DNA of 64,000 bases, taken from contig NZ_PDIY01000001.1 of assembly GCF_002563655.1 (NCBI RefSeq), positions 3,942,001 to 4,006,000 of the forward strand, written 5' to 3'. Origin of the DNA: Bacillus sp. es.034. GTDB lineage: Bacteria; Bacillota; Bacilli; Bacillales; Bacillaceae_B. Positions 1 through 7,703 of this stretch are shown one piece after another. The translations under genes were made by a program, and so were the position numbers. Under the pieces are notes generated by a model, which worked only from the letters and a program-made list of their open reading frames with translations, was not told where the DNA came from and ran no database searches. Every line of letters begins with the position of its first letter. The first letter of the stretch is position 1.

Positions 1-232
1 TGATCTGTGAAATGACGTTTTTGCTTCCTATTTCAATCATCCGTTCATTCATCTGTTCAATCACCTTGAATAATTGTGACAGATCCCCCTCCATCGTCGT
101 TTCCAACGGATGGACTTCATATCGTACTCCCGATTTTTCAATGATTGCGATCGCTTCATCCACATACGGAATCACATCTTCACCGTTCTTTGTCTTCGGG
201 ATGATTTGTATACTTACAAGTGCGTTCCCCAT
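1..232 (-). CDS. Thiamine-binding protein, MTH1187/YkoF type (3' end outside window)
   Basis: The visible 77 residues start MGNALVSIQIIPKT and continue with a conserved acidic/hydrophobic pattern (DVIPYVDEAIAIIEKSG, then YEVHPLETTMEGD). This is characteristic of the small MTH1187/DUF77 thiamine-binding family (Pfam Thiamine_BP), about 100 residues long. The protein is cytoplasmic, with no signal peptide. It lies 12 bp downstream of the thiY-like gene in the same direction, so it should be co-transcribed under the upstream TPP riboswitch; members of this family commonly accompany thiamine or hydroxymethylpyrimidine ABC transporter genes. The C-terminal end is cut off by the window edge. The start at 232 has a GAGGTG-type ribosome binding site. 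Family assignment is fairly secure; the exact ligand is inferred from context. Confidence 0.8.
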   Translation of the reverse strand, partial: MGNALVSIQIIPKTKNGEDVIPYVDEAIAIIEKSGVRYEVHPLETTMEGDLSQLFKVIEQMNERMIEIGSKNVISQI

Positions 233-244
233 TTTGTTCACCTC

Positions 245-1231
245 TTATTTTGGTAAGAATTCGTTCGTGAATGCTTTCTTGCTTTCGAGTTTCTTATCTA
301 ATAAACCATTTTCATACATCCATGACGCATAGTTTTCCCAGACTTCCAGTTTCTGCTCTCCCCAACGGTCAGCATCATCTTTATATTTGGGTGCGAGCCA
401 TTCCTGACTCTTCATGACTAATTCTTTATCAAGATCTGGAGCTGCATCTAATAGAATCTCCCCCGCTTCTTTCGGGTTGTCTATCGTGTATTGATACCCT
501 TTGGAAGCTGCTGCCATGAATGACTTGACCGTTTCAGGATCTGAATCGATCATTTTTTCATTTGTTGTGAGGACTGGCGTGTAGTAATCCAGTTTATCTG
601 AATAATCCTTGACATACATCATGTTCAACTCTTCACCGCGGAGTTCAGCTTCAATTCCTGTCCATCCATAATAAATCCAGGCAAAGTCTACGTCGCGGTT
701 AACGGCAGTAAAGAAATCGGTGTCTCCCATGTTGATGAAATTCACTTTTTCCACATCCGCGTTCTCTTGCTTCATGATTGAATCCATAACGGCTTTTTCC
801 ACGGGTGACCCCCAGCCGCCATAGCTTTTCCCTTCGAAATCCTTTGGTTTTGTAATACCCTTACTCTTCGGGGAAGCAAACCCCGACGTATTATGCTGAA
901 TGATGGCAGCTATGGATACGATGGGTACATCCTGGACCCTCGCTTGAGTGACACCTTCCTGATATCCAACTCCGAACTCGGCTTTCCCCGATGCTACGAG
1001 CTGATCGGCACCCGCTTCCCCGGGAAGGATGATGTCTACATCCAGACCCTGATCCTTGAAGTAGCCTTTTTCTTTCGCTACATATAATCCCGTGTGGTTG
1101 GTGTTCGGTGTCCAGTCGAGTACGACATTTACTTTTTTAAGATGGTCCTTCTTCTCATCGGCTGCATCCTCTCCACCGTTACAGGCGGATAAAAGAAGTA
1201 CAGAGCAGATGAGGAATATCCATTTTTTCAT
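245..1231 (-). CDS. thiY: Thiamine-precursor ABC transporter substrate-binding lipoprotein (ThiY/NMT1 family)
   Basis: A 328-residue extracytoplasmic solute-binding protein. The N-terminus MKKWIFLICSVLLLSACNG is a lipoprotein signal with lipobox LLSAC, so the mature protein is anchored through Cys. The mature part opens VVLDWTPNTNHTGLYVAKEKGYF, the NMT1/THI5-like signature of hydroxymethylpyrimidine-type pyrimidine-precursor binders. The start at 1231 is chosen because GGAGG lies just upstream; the frame is open further upstream only because it crosses the riboswitch leader. The TPP riboswitch at 1411-1499 and the downstream thiamine-binding protein support a role in thiamine-precursor uptake. 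The permease and ATPase genes are not in the window and probably follow beyond position 1. Substrate (formylaminopyrimidine or HMP) is inferred. Confidence 0.88.
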   Translation of the reverse strand: MKKWIFLICSVLLLSACNGGEDAADEKKDHLKKVNVVLDWTPNTNHTGLYVAKEKGYFKDQGLDVDIILPGEAGADQLVASGKAEFGVGYQEGVTQARVQDVPIVSIAAIIQHNTSGFASPKSKGITKPKDFEGKSYGGWGSPVEKAVMDSIMKQENADVEKVNFINMGDTDFFTAVNRDVDFAWIYYGWTGIEAELRGEELNMMYVKDYSDKLDYYTPVLTTNEKMIDSDPETVKSFMAAASKGYQYTIDNPKEAGEILLDAAPDLDKELVMKSQEWLAPKYKDDADRWGEQKLEVWENYASWMYENGLLDKKLESKKAFTNEFLPK

Positions 1232-1346
1232 GGTGATTCCTCCTTCGATCTTTTGCGGTCGTAACGTTTCATTCCTATATTCTTCGCTTATTCTGGAAAA
1301 TGAATGTAAACCAATGGCAGTTGAAGCGCAAAGTACGGGATACCAC

Positions 1347-1380
1347 AAAAAAACGCCCCAAGCTTCAGCCGTAGGACGCA
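1347..1380 (-). terminator. Candidate riboswitch attenuator
   Basis: On the minus strand, CGTCC can pair with GGGCG (one G-U) around a loop, followed by a run of seven T. It lies between the TPP aptamer and thiY, so it could be the ligand-dependent terminator of the riboswitch. The stem is short, so this is moderate evidence. Confidence 0.5.
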
Positions 1381-1410
1381 TCGTTAAACAAGTTATGTAT
1401 CGTTTAAGAG

Positions 1411-1499
1411 AATGTTTCCTACGCTGGTATCAGCCAGTTCAGGTTCAAAGGGTCAGTATCTAAAGGATACAATCTCAACCGGCCACTCCGGTCCCCCTA
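1411..1499 (-). promoter_or_regulatory. TPP riboswitch (THI element)
   Basis: Read on the minus strand, the region contains the conserved thi-box parts in order: a GGTTGAGATTG segment, ACCCTTTGAACCTGAACTGG, then GATACCAGCGTAGGAAAC. These match the pyrimidine-sensing and pyrophosphate-sensing helices of the TPP aptamer. It lies about 180 nt upstream of thiY. Thiamine pyrophosphate binding is expected to shut off thiY and the following thiamine-uptake genes. Confidence 0.95.
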
Positions 1500-1557
1500 C
1501 ACGTGGAATATGAAATTAAACGTTATCTTCCTCCCTACTTTGCCATAGAATGAAACG

Positions 1558-2481
1558 TTATTCAAGCTTTTCCTTCTCATATTGAAAGACTCCATAAAAT
1601 TGAGCGGATGCAAACAGTTCCTCGATGAAATCCATACACGAAGCACCAGCTTCTGAATATCCCTGATGATAGGTAAAAAAGGCAAATTGCAGGAGAAAGA
1701 GTATGACTATGGACGGCAAGATCCTTTTCTCTCCTGCATTCAAAGGGTCACGCCCCTCATATCCTTTCATAAAAGCCAGGATCCATTTCATTGAATCATC
1801 TTTTTTCTCTTCCGGGACTGCTTTGAGCATACCTGCGAGGAAGTAGCCGATGTCCGTAATCCGGGGTGCCGTCCGGATTCGTTCAAAATCAATGATCCCG
1901 CACACTTCTCCTCCCTGCATCAAAATATTTCCCGGATTGTAGTCGCTATGAAGGAATTGATGGGGTAAACACTCATAGGGAGGCCCCCACCCCTTCATCT
2001 TTGATAAGATCCGTTGCCCCCTTCTGCCGATCGATTCATGTTCAAGCTCCTTCACCCATTCTGTTACATGCCTTTCAATCTCCCAGACCTTCGTTTCATA
2101 ATGACATCGATAGTCTTTAAGGATGAGATGAAGGGCTGCAAGGTATGCTCCTGCATTTGTCAGGGAGACGATAGAAAATCCCTTCATGGGCTTTCCTTCA
2201 AGGGCCTCATAAAGAGAATACACGTGTTCTCCTTCTTTTACATACGGAAGTTGTGAGGAAGTTATTATAGGAGATTCAACGTTCAGGTGATGGCTCATTA
2301 AATAAGAGGTTAGATAGAGTTCCTCCATTCGATTTTCAATGGAAGAATACTCTCTTCTTTTCAAATAGAAGGTCTTTCCTTCTGCCTTTACTTCCGTAAC
2401 ATCCGGATGAAGAAGAAGCGGTTTCATGGAAGTGGGATCCATTCCCCAATGACGCACAATATCATGAAGAGGTTCAATCAT
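1558..2481 (-). CDS. Aminoglycoside/choline kinase-like phosphotransferase
   Basis: A 307-residue soluble protein of the APH/choline kinase/homoserine kinase II superfamily. The catalytic loop HSDYNPGNIL (H-x-D-x4-N pattern) lies near residues 177-187, and the metal-binding DFE of GIIDFERIRTAPRITD follows about 20 residues later. A glycine-poor N-terminal lobe carries a plausible ATP-binding lysine region (KGKTFYLKRREYSS). The start ATG at 2481 follows AAAGGAAAT. It lies upstream of the TPP riboswitch and is transcribed in the same direction, so it is a separate unit from thiY. The substrate is unknown; similar Bacillus proteins (CotS/YtmP-like) phosphorylate small hydroxyl compounds. No antibiotic-resistance role is implied. 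Confidence 0.75.
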   Translation of the reverse strand: MIEPLHDIVRHWGMDPTSMKPLLLHPDVTEVKAEGKTFYLKRREYSSIENRMEELYLTSYLMSHHLNVESPIITSSQLPYVKEGEHVYSLYEALEGKPMKGFSIVSLTNAGAYLAALHLILKDYRCHYETKVWEIERHVTEWVKELEHESIGRRGQRILSKMKGWGPPYECLPHQFLHSDYNPGNILMQGGEVCGIIDFERIRTAPRITDIGYFLAGMLKAVPEEKKDDSMKWILAFMKGYEGRDPLNAGEKRILPSIVILFLLQFAFFTYHQGYSEAGASCMDFIEELFASAQFYGVFQYEKEKLE

Positions 2482-2567
2482 TTCTATTTCCTTTCAATAC
2501 GTAGTAATATACATGTAGTATGACTTTGAAAGAATATCTACATACCATATGAAGAGAGGTTTCACCT

Positions 2568-3470
2568 ATGCAAAGAATACAAATGACAGAAGACTTATCA
2601 TTCTCGAGGATCATTCATGGATTATGGAGACTATCAGACTGGCAGCAGTCCAAGGGAGATACGTTATCATTGATTCAACACAATATTGAAAATGGAATCA
2701 CAACGTTTGACCATGCCGATATATATGGTTCTTATACGTGCGAAACCTTATTCGGTGAGGCGCTTGCCCTCCAACCATCCTTGCGGGAGAAGATGGAGAT
2801 CGTTACAAAATGCGGCATTGTCCTGCCTTCTGACAATCGCCCGGACCATAAGACGCATCACTACAACACAAGTAAAAAACATATTCTCTCCTCCGTTGAA
2901 CATTCTCTCCGACAATTAAAGACGGATTACATTGATCTATTGTTGATTCACAGACCGGATCCTTTCATGAACGGCGAAGAGGTAGCTGCAGCCTTCACTC
3001 AATTAAAAGAAGAAGGGAAAGTCCGTCATTTTGGAGTATCCAACTTTAAAGAACATCAGTGGAATATGCTTCAATCTTATTTACCGTTTCCATTGATTAC
3101 TAACCAGATTGAGCTATCCGCCTATCACCTGGAGAACTTTGAAGACGGCACGTTAAACCTCTGTCAGGAAAAGCGTGTGGCTCCCATGGCCTGGTCACCA
3201 CTGGCAGGAGGGGCGATCTTCAAAGGGGAAGATGAGAAAGCGGTCCGCCTTCAACATACATTGAAGAAAGTTCAGGAGGAAACAGAAGCGAAGGGGATCG
3301 ACCAGGTTCTGTATGCGTGGCTGCTTAACCATCCGGCCAACATCATGCCGATCGTCGGTTCAGGTAAAAAAGAACGGATTCAGCATGCAATCGACTCTCT
3401 TTCCATCCAATTGAACCATGATCAATGGTTTGAAATCCTGCAGACGTCCATGGGACATGATGTTCCTTAA
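2568..3470 (+). CDS. Aldo/keto reductase, YcsN/YdhF type
   Basis: A 300-residue NADPH-dependent aldo/keto reductase TIM barrel. Visible signatures are FDHADIYGSYTCETLFGEAL (catalytic Asp and Tyr), IVTKCGI with the catalytic Lys, DYIDLLLIHRPDP with the catalytic His, and the cofactor region MPIVGSGKKERI near the C-terminus. It resembles B. subtilis YcsN and E. coli YdhF. The ATG follows AGAGAGG. The gene diverges from the phosphotransferase and is followed by a strong bidirectional terminator. The physiological substrate is unknown. Confidence 0.88.
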   Translation: MQRIQMTEDLSFSRIIHGLWRLSDWQQSKGDTLSLIQHNIENGITTFDHADIYGSYTCETLFGEALALQPSLREKMEIVTKCGIVLPSDNRPDHKTHHYNTSKKHILSSVEHSLRQLKTDYIDLLLIHRPDPFMNGEEVAAAFTQLKEEGKVRHFGVSNFKEHQWNMLQSYLPFPLITNQIELSAYHLENFEDGTLNLCQEKRVAPMAWSPLAGGAIFKGEDEKAVRLQHTLKKVQEETEAKGIDQVLYAWLLNHPANIMPIVGSGKKERIQHAIDSLSIQLNHDQWFEILQTSMGHDVP

Positions 3471-3481
3471 AGCGCACATGA

Positions 3482-3518
3482 AAAAAGACGATCCTTTCTT
3501 TAAAGGGTCGTCTTTTTA
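3482..3518. terminator. Bidirectional terminator
   Basis: AAAGACGATCCTTT pairs with AAAGGGTCGTCTTT (one G-U), flanked by A- and T-runs. It serves the aldo/keto reductase (+) and the FbpA-like gene (-), whose ends converge here. Confidence 0.9.
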
Positions 3519-3701
3519 TTGAGCTATATCTCCACCAACATAATATTCGAGGTACACATCCTGCAATTCATCCATTGAAAGTTCATAGAGCTGCTTACCG
3601 AACGATTTATAGACGCCGATCCTCAATAATTGTTGTATATAAAAGTCTTTTTTTAATTCGGGTGTTTTGTTATGTTCTGATTTCGTTTCTTGATGTAGCA
3701 T
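3516..3701 (-). CDS. FbpA-like small protein
   Basis: A 61-residue basic/acidic soluble protein with the core FYIQQLLRIGVYKSFGKQLY followed by ELSMDELQDVY. This resembles the Fur-regulated basic protein A family (Pfam Fur_reg_FbpA), small proteins that in B. subtilis assist the FsrA iron-sparing response. The start at 3701 is chosen because GGAGGG lies six bases upstream; an ATG at 3707 would touch the ribosome binding site, and the longer frame to 3752 lacks one. I did not find a Fur-type palindrome upstream, so iron control is not shown here. Family call is from memory of the motif and is moderately sure. Confidence 0.6.
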   Translation of the reverse strand: MLHQETKSEHNKTPELKKDFYIQQLLRIGVYKSFGKQLYELSMDELQDVYLEYYVGGDIAQ

Positions 3702-3784
3702 GTTCATCCCTCCAGTTGAGGATATACCCCAATCATGGAGAGACATAAACATTCGTTTTGCATTTTTCTTGAATCAACTTTTTA

Positions 3785-3815
3785 AAAACCCCGTCTCTGC
3801 ACTCACAAAAGGGGT
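3785..3815 (-). terminator. Terminator of czcD
   Basis: On the minus strand ACCCC and GGGGT enclose a long loop and are followed by TTTTTA. The stem is short, so strength is uncertain. Confidence 0.5.
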
Positions 3816-3837
3816 ACTGCATCATATTACCAACTGA

Positions 3838-4731
3838 TCATGTACAACTATGATGATGTCCCTCAAGAACGTTTTCCCCTTCCACTTGGATGGTAGAGTG
3901 ATGAATGCCAAACTCATCTTCCAGAAAAGCTGACAGCTGTACTAAAATCCCATCCCGATTCACTTCATCCCCTACGACGACATGGCAGCTTAACGCTTTA
4001 AAATCCGAAGTGATGGACCATACATGAAGATCATGGACTTCCCTTACCCCCGGTATTTGGGACAGGCTCTTGGACACCTTTTCCATATCAACATCACCAG
4101 GAGAACCTTCCATTAAGATATGAATGGAATCCTTTGTCACCCTCCATCCGGAGATGACAATAAGAATCGCTACGATGACAGAAGCAATCGGGTCTGCCAG
4201 ATTCCAATCAAAGAAGTAAATGAGAAGACCCGCTATGATGGCCCCGACTGATCCGAGCATATCCCCCAGTACATGAAGGAACGCACTGCGGACATTCAAG
4301 TTATGTTCGTTGTCCCCTTTCATCAGGATCCAGGCGACAATGATGTTCACGATCAAACCGATTACCGCGATGATCATCATGCCGGGTGATACAGTGGGAG
4401 TGTCGATGAAGCGCCGGTAAGCTTCCCAGAAAATATAAAGGGAAACAAGGATCAGGGTGATCCCGTTCAGAAAGGCAGCTACGATTTCAAAACGTTTGTA
4501 CCCGTAGGTCTTACCCATATCCGACGCCTTCTCCCCTATATAGAAAGCGGCCAGACTTAAGCCAAGTGCCGCTGCATCACTGAGCATATGCCCTGCATCT
4601 GAAAGAAGGGCGAGACTATTTGTCACCACTCCCCCCACCACTTCAACAATCATAAAAGTAAAAATGAAAAGAAAGCTGATTAATAATGCTTTTTTATTTT
4701 GGTTGTGGCCATGACTGTGATCGTGACCCAT
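3838..4731 (-). CDS. czcD: Cation diffusion facilitator, CzcD-type zinc/cobalt efflux
   Basis: A 297-residue inner-membrane metal/proton antiporter of the CDF family. The His-rich start MGHDHSHGHN precedes six transmembrane helices. The metal site residues are visible as HMLSD in TM2 (His48, Asp52) and HVLGD in TM5 (His152, Asp156). The C-terminal cytoplasmic dimerisation domain contains GVREVHDLHVWSI and ends in a His-rich EGHHHSCT tail. Length and layout match B. subtilis CzcD (zinc, cadmium, cobalt export). It stands alone here; a CzrA-type operator was not recognised upstream. Confidence 0.93.
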   Translation of the reverse strand: MGHDHSHGHNQNKKALLISFLFIFTFMIVEVVGGVVTNSLALLSDAGHMLSDAAALGLSLAAFYIGEKASDMGKTYGYKRFEIVAAFLNGITLILVSLYIFWEAYRRFIDTPTVSPGMMIIAVIGLIVNIIVAWILMKGDNEHNLNVRSAFLHVLGDMLGSVGAIIAGLLIYFFDWNLADPIASVIVAILIVISGWRVTKDSIHILMEGSPGDVDMEKVSKSLSQIPGVREVHDLHVWSITSDFKALSCHVVVGDEVNRDGILVQLSAFLEDEFGIHHSTIQVEGENVLEGHHHSCT

Positions 4732-4871
4732 GTGTTATCCCTCACTTTCGATTTATTCTTCTATGTACATGAATACTATTTACTATTATACGTACCGTCG
4801 CTCACGTTAAGCAAAGATCTGGTACACACGCCATGACCAGGAAGGCTCCTGATGCCGGTCTTTGAACATAT

Positions 4872-4898
4872 AAAAACCCCGGAAACTCAATCCAGGGC
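4872..4898 (-). terminator. Terminator of the 109-residue membrane protein gene
   Basis: On the minus strand CCCTGGA pairs with TCCGGGG (one G-U) and is followed by five T. Confidence 0.7.
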
Positions 4899-4910
4899 TA
4901 GCTTGAAGGA

Positions 4911-5240
4911 TTAATTTTGTTGTAGCTTTTTACGATCCCGCTTCATGAAGAGGTCAAGTGTTACCCAGAACACGACGGATGTAATGGCGAAGATGGCGAT
5001 GGCGAAGTAGATGTCTTCTGTTTTCCAGTCTAATCGGGGAATAAGCAGACCCAATACACCTGATAATATATAGTAGCCTCCAATTAATTGCAGGTATAGC
5101 CGTCCTGTTTGGGATTGAAGGTTTTCAAGATACCCTTTTCCTGCTTTGCCGAAGAAAATGGCTACTCCTCTTAAAATGATATAAACCGAAAAGGCAATGA
5201 TAAGGGATACAACAAACTCTTGATTAAAAACGTCTGCCAT
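4911..5240 (-). CDS. Small integral membrane protein of unknown function
   Basis: A 109-residue protein with three hydrophobic segments, roughly residues 10-30 (VSLIIAFSVYIILRGVAIFF), 50-70 (LQLIGGYYILSGVLGLLI) and 78-100 (IYFAIAIFAITSVVFWVTL), and a positively charged tail (KRDRKKLQQN) that should be cytoplasmic. The ATG at 5240 has GGAGG at proper distance; a start 18 bases upstream would overlap that site. I do not recognise the family. It lies between czcD and a CNNM transporter, transcribed away from the latter, with its own terminator. Confidence 0.7.
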   Translation of the reverse strand: MADVFNQEFVVSLIIAFSVYIILRGVAIFFGKAGKGYLENLQSQTGRLYLQLIGGYYILSGVLGLLIPRLDWKTEDIYFAIAIFAITSVVFWVTLDLFMKRDRKKLQQN

Positions 5241-5486
5241 GATCGTCCTCCTTTCCAACTATCCACTGTGTCGAATCCTAAATGATTGTATTGTTCATAA
5301 ATATTCACTATGATGAAAACATGAATCTTTCCGGTTAATCGTTATAGTTCAGAATAACCCAATCCGCGTTGCATTTCAATGACAATGGATAGGAATGTAA
5401 TACGTTAAAAGGATATACTCAATGCAAGTGGATTTCAAGTGGCATTCGGCCCTCAAATCTTACGTTATCATGACTATTTTTATACA

Positions 5487-5542
5487 GGAGGTGATGGAAG
5501 CGAAAGAAAGGGACAACTTCCCGTTCTTTTGACTTCTACAAC
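5487..5542 (+). promoter_or_regulatory. Leader with short uORF and hairpin before the CNNM gene
   Basis: A near-perfect ribosome binding site (CAGGAGGTGATGG) sits about 45 nt upstream of the TTG start at 5543. It is too far for direct use, but it fits a 12-codon ORF at 5494-5532 (peptide [12 protein letters not shown]). Within that ORF, AAAGAA-AGGGA can pair with TCCC-G-TTCTTT. The TGA of the short ORF is 10 nt before the TTG. Either translational coupling or hairpin-bridged ribosome loading would explain the arrangement. The rest of the 5241-5486 gap shows no riboswitch class I recognise. Confidence 0.55.
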
Positions 5543-6868
5543 TTGGATATTTTAATTAATTTACTACTTGTCGCCCTGCTGATCGGATTGACAGCGTTCT
5601 TCGTCGCTTCTGAATTTGCCATTGTGAAAGTAAGGGGTTCGAGAATCGATCAGTTGGTCTCTGAAGGAAATCAAACCGCTGTTGCTGCGAAAAGGGTCAT
5701 TTCCCATCTGGACGAATACCTTTCTGCCTGTCAGCTGGGGATTACCATCACCTCTCTTGGACTAGGGTGGTTAGGAGAACCAACTATTGAAACGCTTCTT
5801 CACCCACTATTTGAAAAGTTTGAATTAAATCCGTCCATTTCAAGCATCATTTCATTTGCAGTGGCTTTTTCGGTCATTACCTTTTTGCATGTGGTGATAG
5901 GGGAATTGGCTCCGAAGACATTCGCCATTCAGAAAGCAGAAAGAATCACATTATTATTTGCGAAGCCGCTGATCTGGTTCTACCGGATTGCGTATCCATT
6001 TATTTGGACCTTGAATAGTTCAGCACGAGTGTTTACAGGCATGTTCGGTTTGAAACCGGCCTCAGAGCATGAAATCGCCCATTCGGAAGAAGAGCTCCGA
6101 ATCATTCTTTCCGATAGCTATAAGAGTGGTGAAATCAACTCTTCCGAATTCAAGTATGTGAATAAGATATTTGAATTCGACGAGCGCATCGCCAAGGAAA
6201 TCATGGTCCCCCGGACAAACATTGTGACTCTATCCGCAGGATCTACCATTGATGAAGTATTATGGGTCATTAAGGAAGAACGGTATACGAGATACCCTGT
6301 CGTGGATGGGGATAAGGACAATATCCTTGGGGTCGTGAATGTGAAGGAACTCTTAACGACCCTCGTGAATCATAAAAGCGAGCATGAAGACGTGACCTCC
6401 TTCATTAAGCCCGTCATCCGCGTCATTGAAACCATCCCGATTAAAGCTCTGCTCCTCAAGTTGCAAAAGGAACGCTCCCCGATGGCCGTCCTTCTTGATG
6501 AATATGGAGGAACGGCAGGCCTGGTTACGGTGGAGGACATCATCGAAGAAATCGTCGGTGAAATCCGGGATGAATTTGATATCGATGAAATTCCTGAAGT
6601 CCAGAAGATAAAAGAAGATCATTATATTTTCGACGCCGTCATGCTCATTGAAGATGTGAATGACCTTCTGGGCATCTCGATTGAAGAGGAGGAAGTGGAT
6701 ACAATCGGAGGATGGTTCCTCACTCAAAAATATGAAGTCAAGCCTGAAGATAAGATCGAGGAACAAGGATATTGCTTTAAAGTCAAAGAAATCGACGGCC
6801 ACCATATTCAGTACCTGGAAGTCACCAAAATGAGAAAGAACACGTCTGAAACGAACGAGTCTCGCTAA
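5543..6868 (+). CDS. CNNM/CorC-family (hemolysin-family) ion transporter, YhdP/YhdT-like
   Basis: A 441-residue membrane protein in the order DUF21 (CNNM) transmembrane domain (about 1-190, with [17 protein letters not shown]), paired CBS domains (about 205-335, [12 protein letters not shown] and [20 protein letters not shown]) and a C-terminal CorC_HlyC domain (about 350-430). In B. subtilis the related YhdP/MpfA exports magnesium; the CBS pair senses adenine nucleotides in the family. The start is TTG at 5543, since no ATG in frame precedes the conserved [14 protein letters not shown]-terminus. Translation seems to depend on the leader described at 5487-5542. A terminator overlaps the stop codon. 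Ion specificity is inferred from the family. Confidence 0.88.
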   Translation: MDILINLLLVALLIGLTAFFVASEFAIVKVRGSRIDQLVSEGNQTAVAAKRVISHLDEYLSACQLGITITSLGLGWLGEPTIETLLHPLFEKFELNPSISSIISFAVAFSVITFLHVVIGELAPKTFAIQKAERITLLFAKPLIWFYRIAYPFIWTLNSSARVFTGMFGLKPASEHEIAHSEEELRIILSDSYKSGEINSSEFKYVNKIFEFDERIAKEIMVPRTNIVTLSAGSTIDEVLWVIKEERYTRYPVVDGDKDNILGVVNVKELLTTLVNHKSEHEDVTSFIKPVIRVIETIPIKALLLKLQKERSPMAVLLDEYGGTAGLVTVEDIIEEIVGEIRDEFDIDEIPEVQKIKEDHYIFDAVMLIEDVNDLLGISIEEEEVDTIGGWFLTQKYEVKPEDKIEEQGYCFKVKEIDGHHIQYLEVTKMRKNTSETNESR

Positions 6869-6886
6869 GAGCCCGTTCGTTTTTTT
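6850..6886 (+). terminator. Terminator of the CNNM gene
   Basis: ACGAACG...CGTTCGT hairpin followed by seven T; its 5' arm lies inside the last codons of the gene. Confidence 0.85.
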
Positions 6887-6968
6887 CTGCTCCTCATGAT
6901 TTCCGTAAAGAATAAATCTTTTCAAAAAATGGAAAAATAAGCGGAAATATATAGTTAAGAGGTGAATT

Positions 6969-7685
6969 ATGACTAGCATCATTGTTGATTAATCCTGCTT
7001 ATGGTTTTAGCGTATCTCGGCTGGTCGATCATCTGGATCGCGCCGCTGGTTGCAGGTTTGGTTGCGCTAATGAGCGGTCTCGATCTGCTTCCGGCTTATA
7101 CAGAAACGTATATGAACGGATTTGTGGACTTCGCAAAACAAAACCTTTGTATTAGGAGCTTTCACTTTTACCATGACCGCAATCCCTGGTACACCACAGA
7201 TCCAGAACCTGATCCCGATCGCTTACTTCAATACATCACCTACCGCCGCTCCCATCATTGGAATTACCGGGGGATTAATTATGGCGGTTGGAGGGTACTT
7301 TTATTTAAGATGGCGCCAAAAGCAGTTCACGAGTAAGGGGGATGTTTTCACCGAACCCAAAGGCGGGAATGATGTGAAAAAGATTGAAGAATCGGAGCTT
7401 CCGAACTTCTACCTATCGTTTCTGCCCCTTGTCATCGTCGTCGTTAAATTGAATGTGTTCAAGTGGAACATCCTTAATGCCCTTCTTGTCGGAATACTTT
7501 CAATATTACTCATTATCTCTTCCGGTGCATCGATCCTCCCTCATAATGGTGCTCTACTGACCCTATTTGCCGTAACAGGACTTACTCATAAAGATTCATA
7601 CTTAGATGTTGCCGTTGTCGGTCTGCTTATTCCGACAATCGCGGAAATTGTCTCAATCATCCTAGCCAACATGGGAATTTACTAA
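6969..7685 (+). pseudogene. Decayed GntP-family gluconate/hydroxybutyrate permease
   Basis: Three pieces of one GntP-type permease lie in different frames. The ATG at 6969 (good GAGGTG site) gives MTSIIV and then shifts into LILLMVLAYLGWSII. After VDFAKQ the frame shifts again into FVLGAFTFTMTAIPGTPQIQ, a GntP core motif. The C-terminal piece carries ILPHNGALLTLFAVTGLTHK, the conserved GntP motif, and ends at 7685. Normal members have about 440-460 residues; only about 230 remain, so internal segments after VDFAKQ and before LPHNG are missing as well. It cannot make a functional carrier. It directly precedes 3-hydroxybutyrate dehydrogenase, so it was most likely the hydroxybutyrate uptake partner of that enzyme. 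Confidence 0.85.
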
Positions 7686-7703
7686 TTTGAGGAGGAAATG
7701 AAA

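Noticed and set aside
1092-1463. Open frame through the TPP riboswitch region
   Set aside because: It is antisense to thiY and its leader; the riboswitch sequence explains the region.
3702-3780. Fur box upstream of the FbpA-like gene
   Set aside because: No sequence close to the 7-1-7 Fur palindrome was found in this stretch.
5241-5486. M-box or yybP-ykoY riboswitch upstream of the CNNM gene
   Set aside because: None of the conserved segments of these metal riboswitches were found; only the short uORF and hairpin stand out.
7001-7685. Two overlapping frames (111 and 187 residues) as separate genes
   Set aside because: Both encode pieces of the same GntP permease in different frames, so they are remnants of one broken gene.
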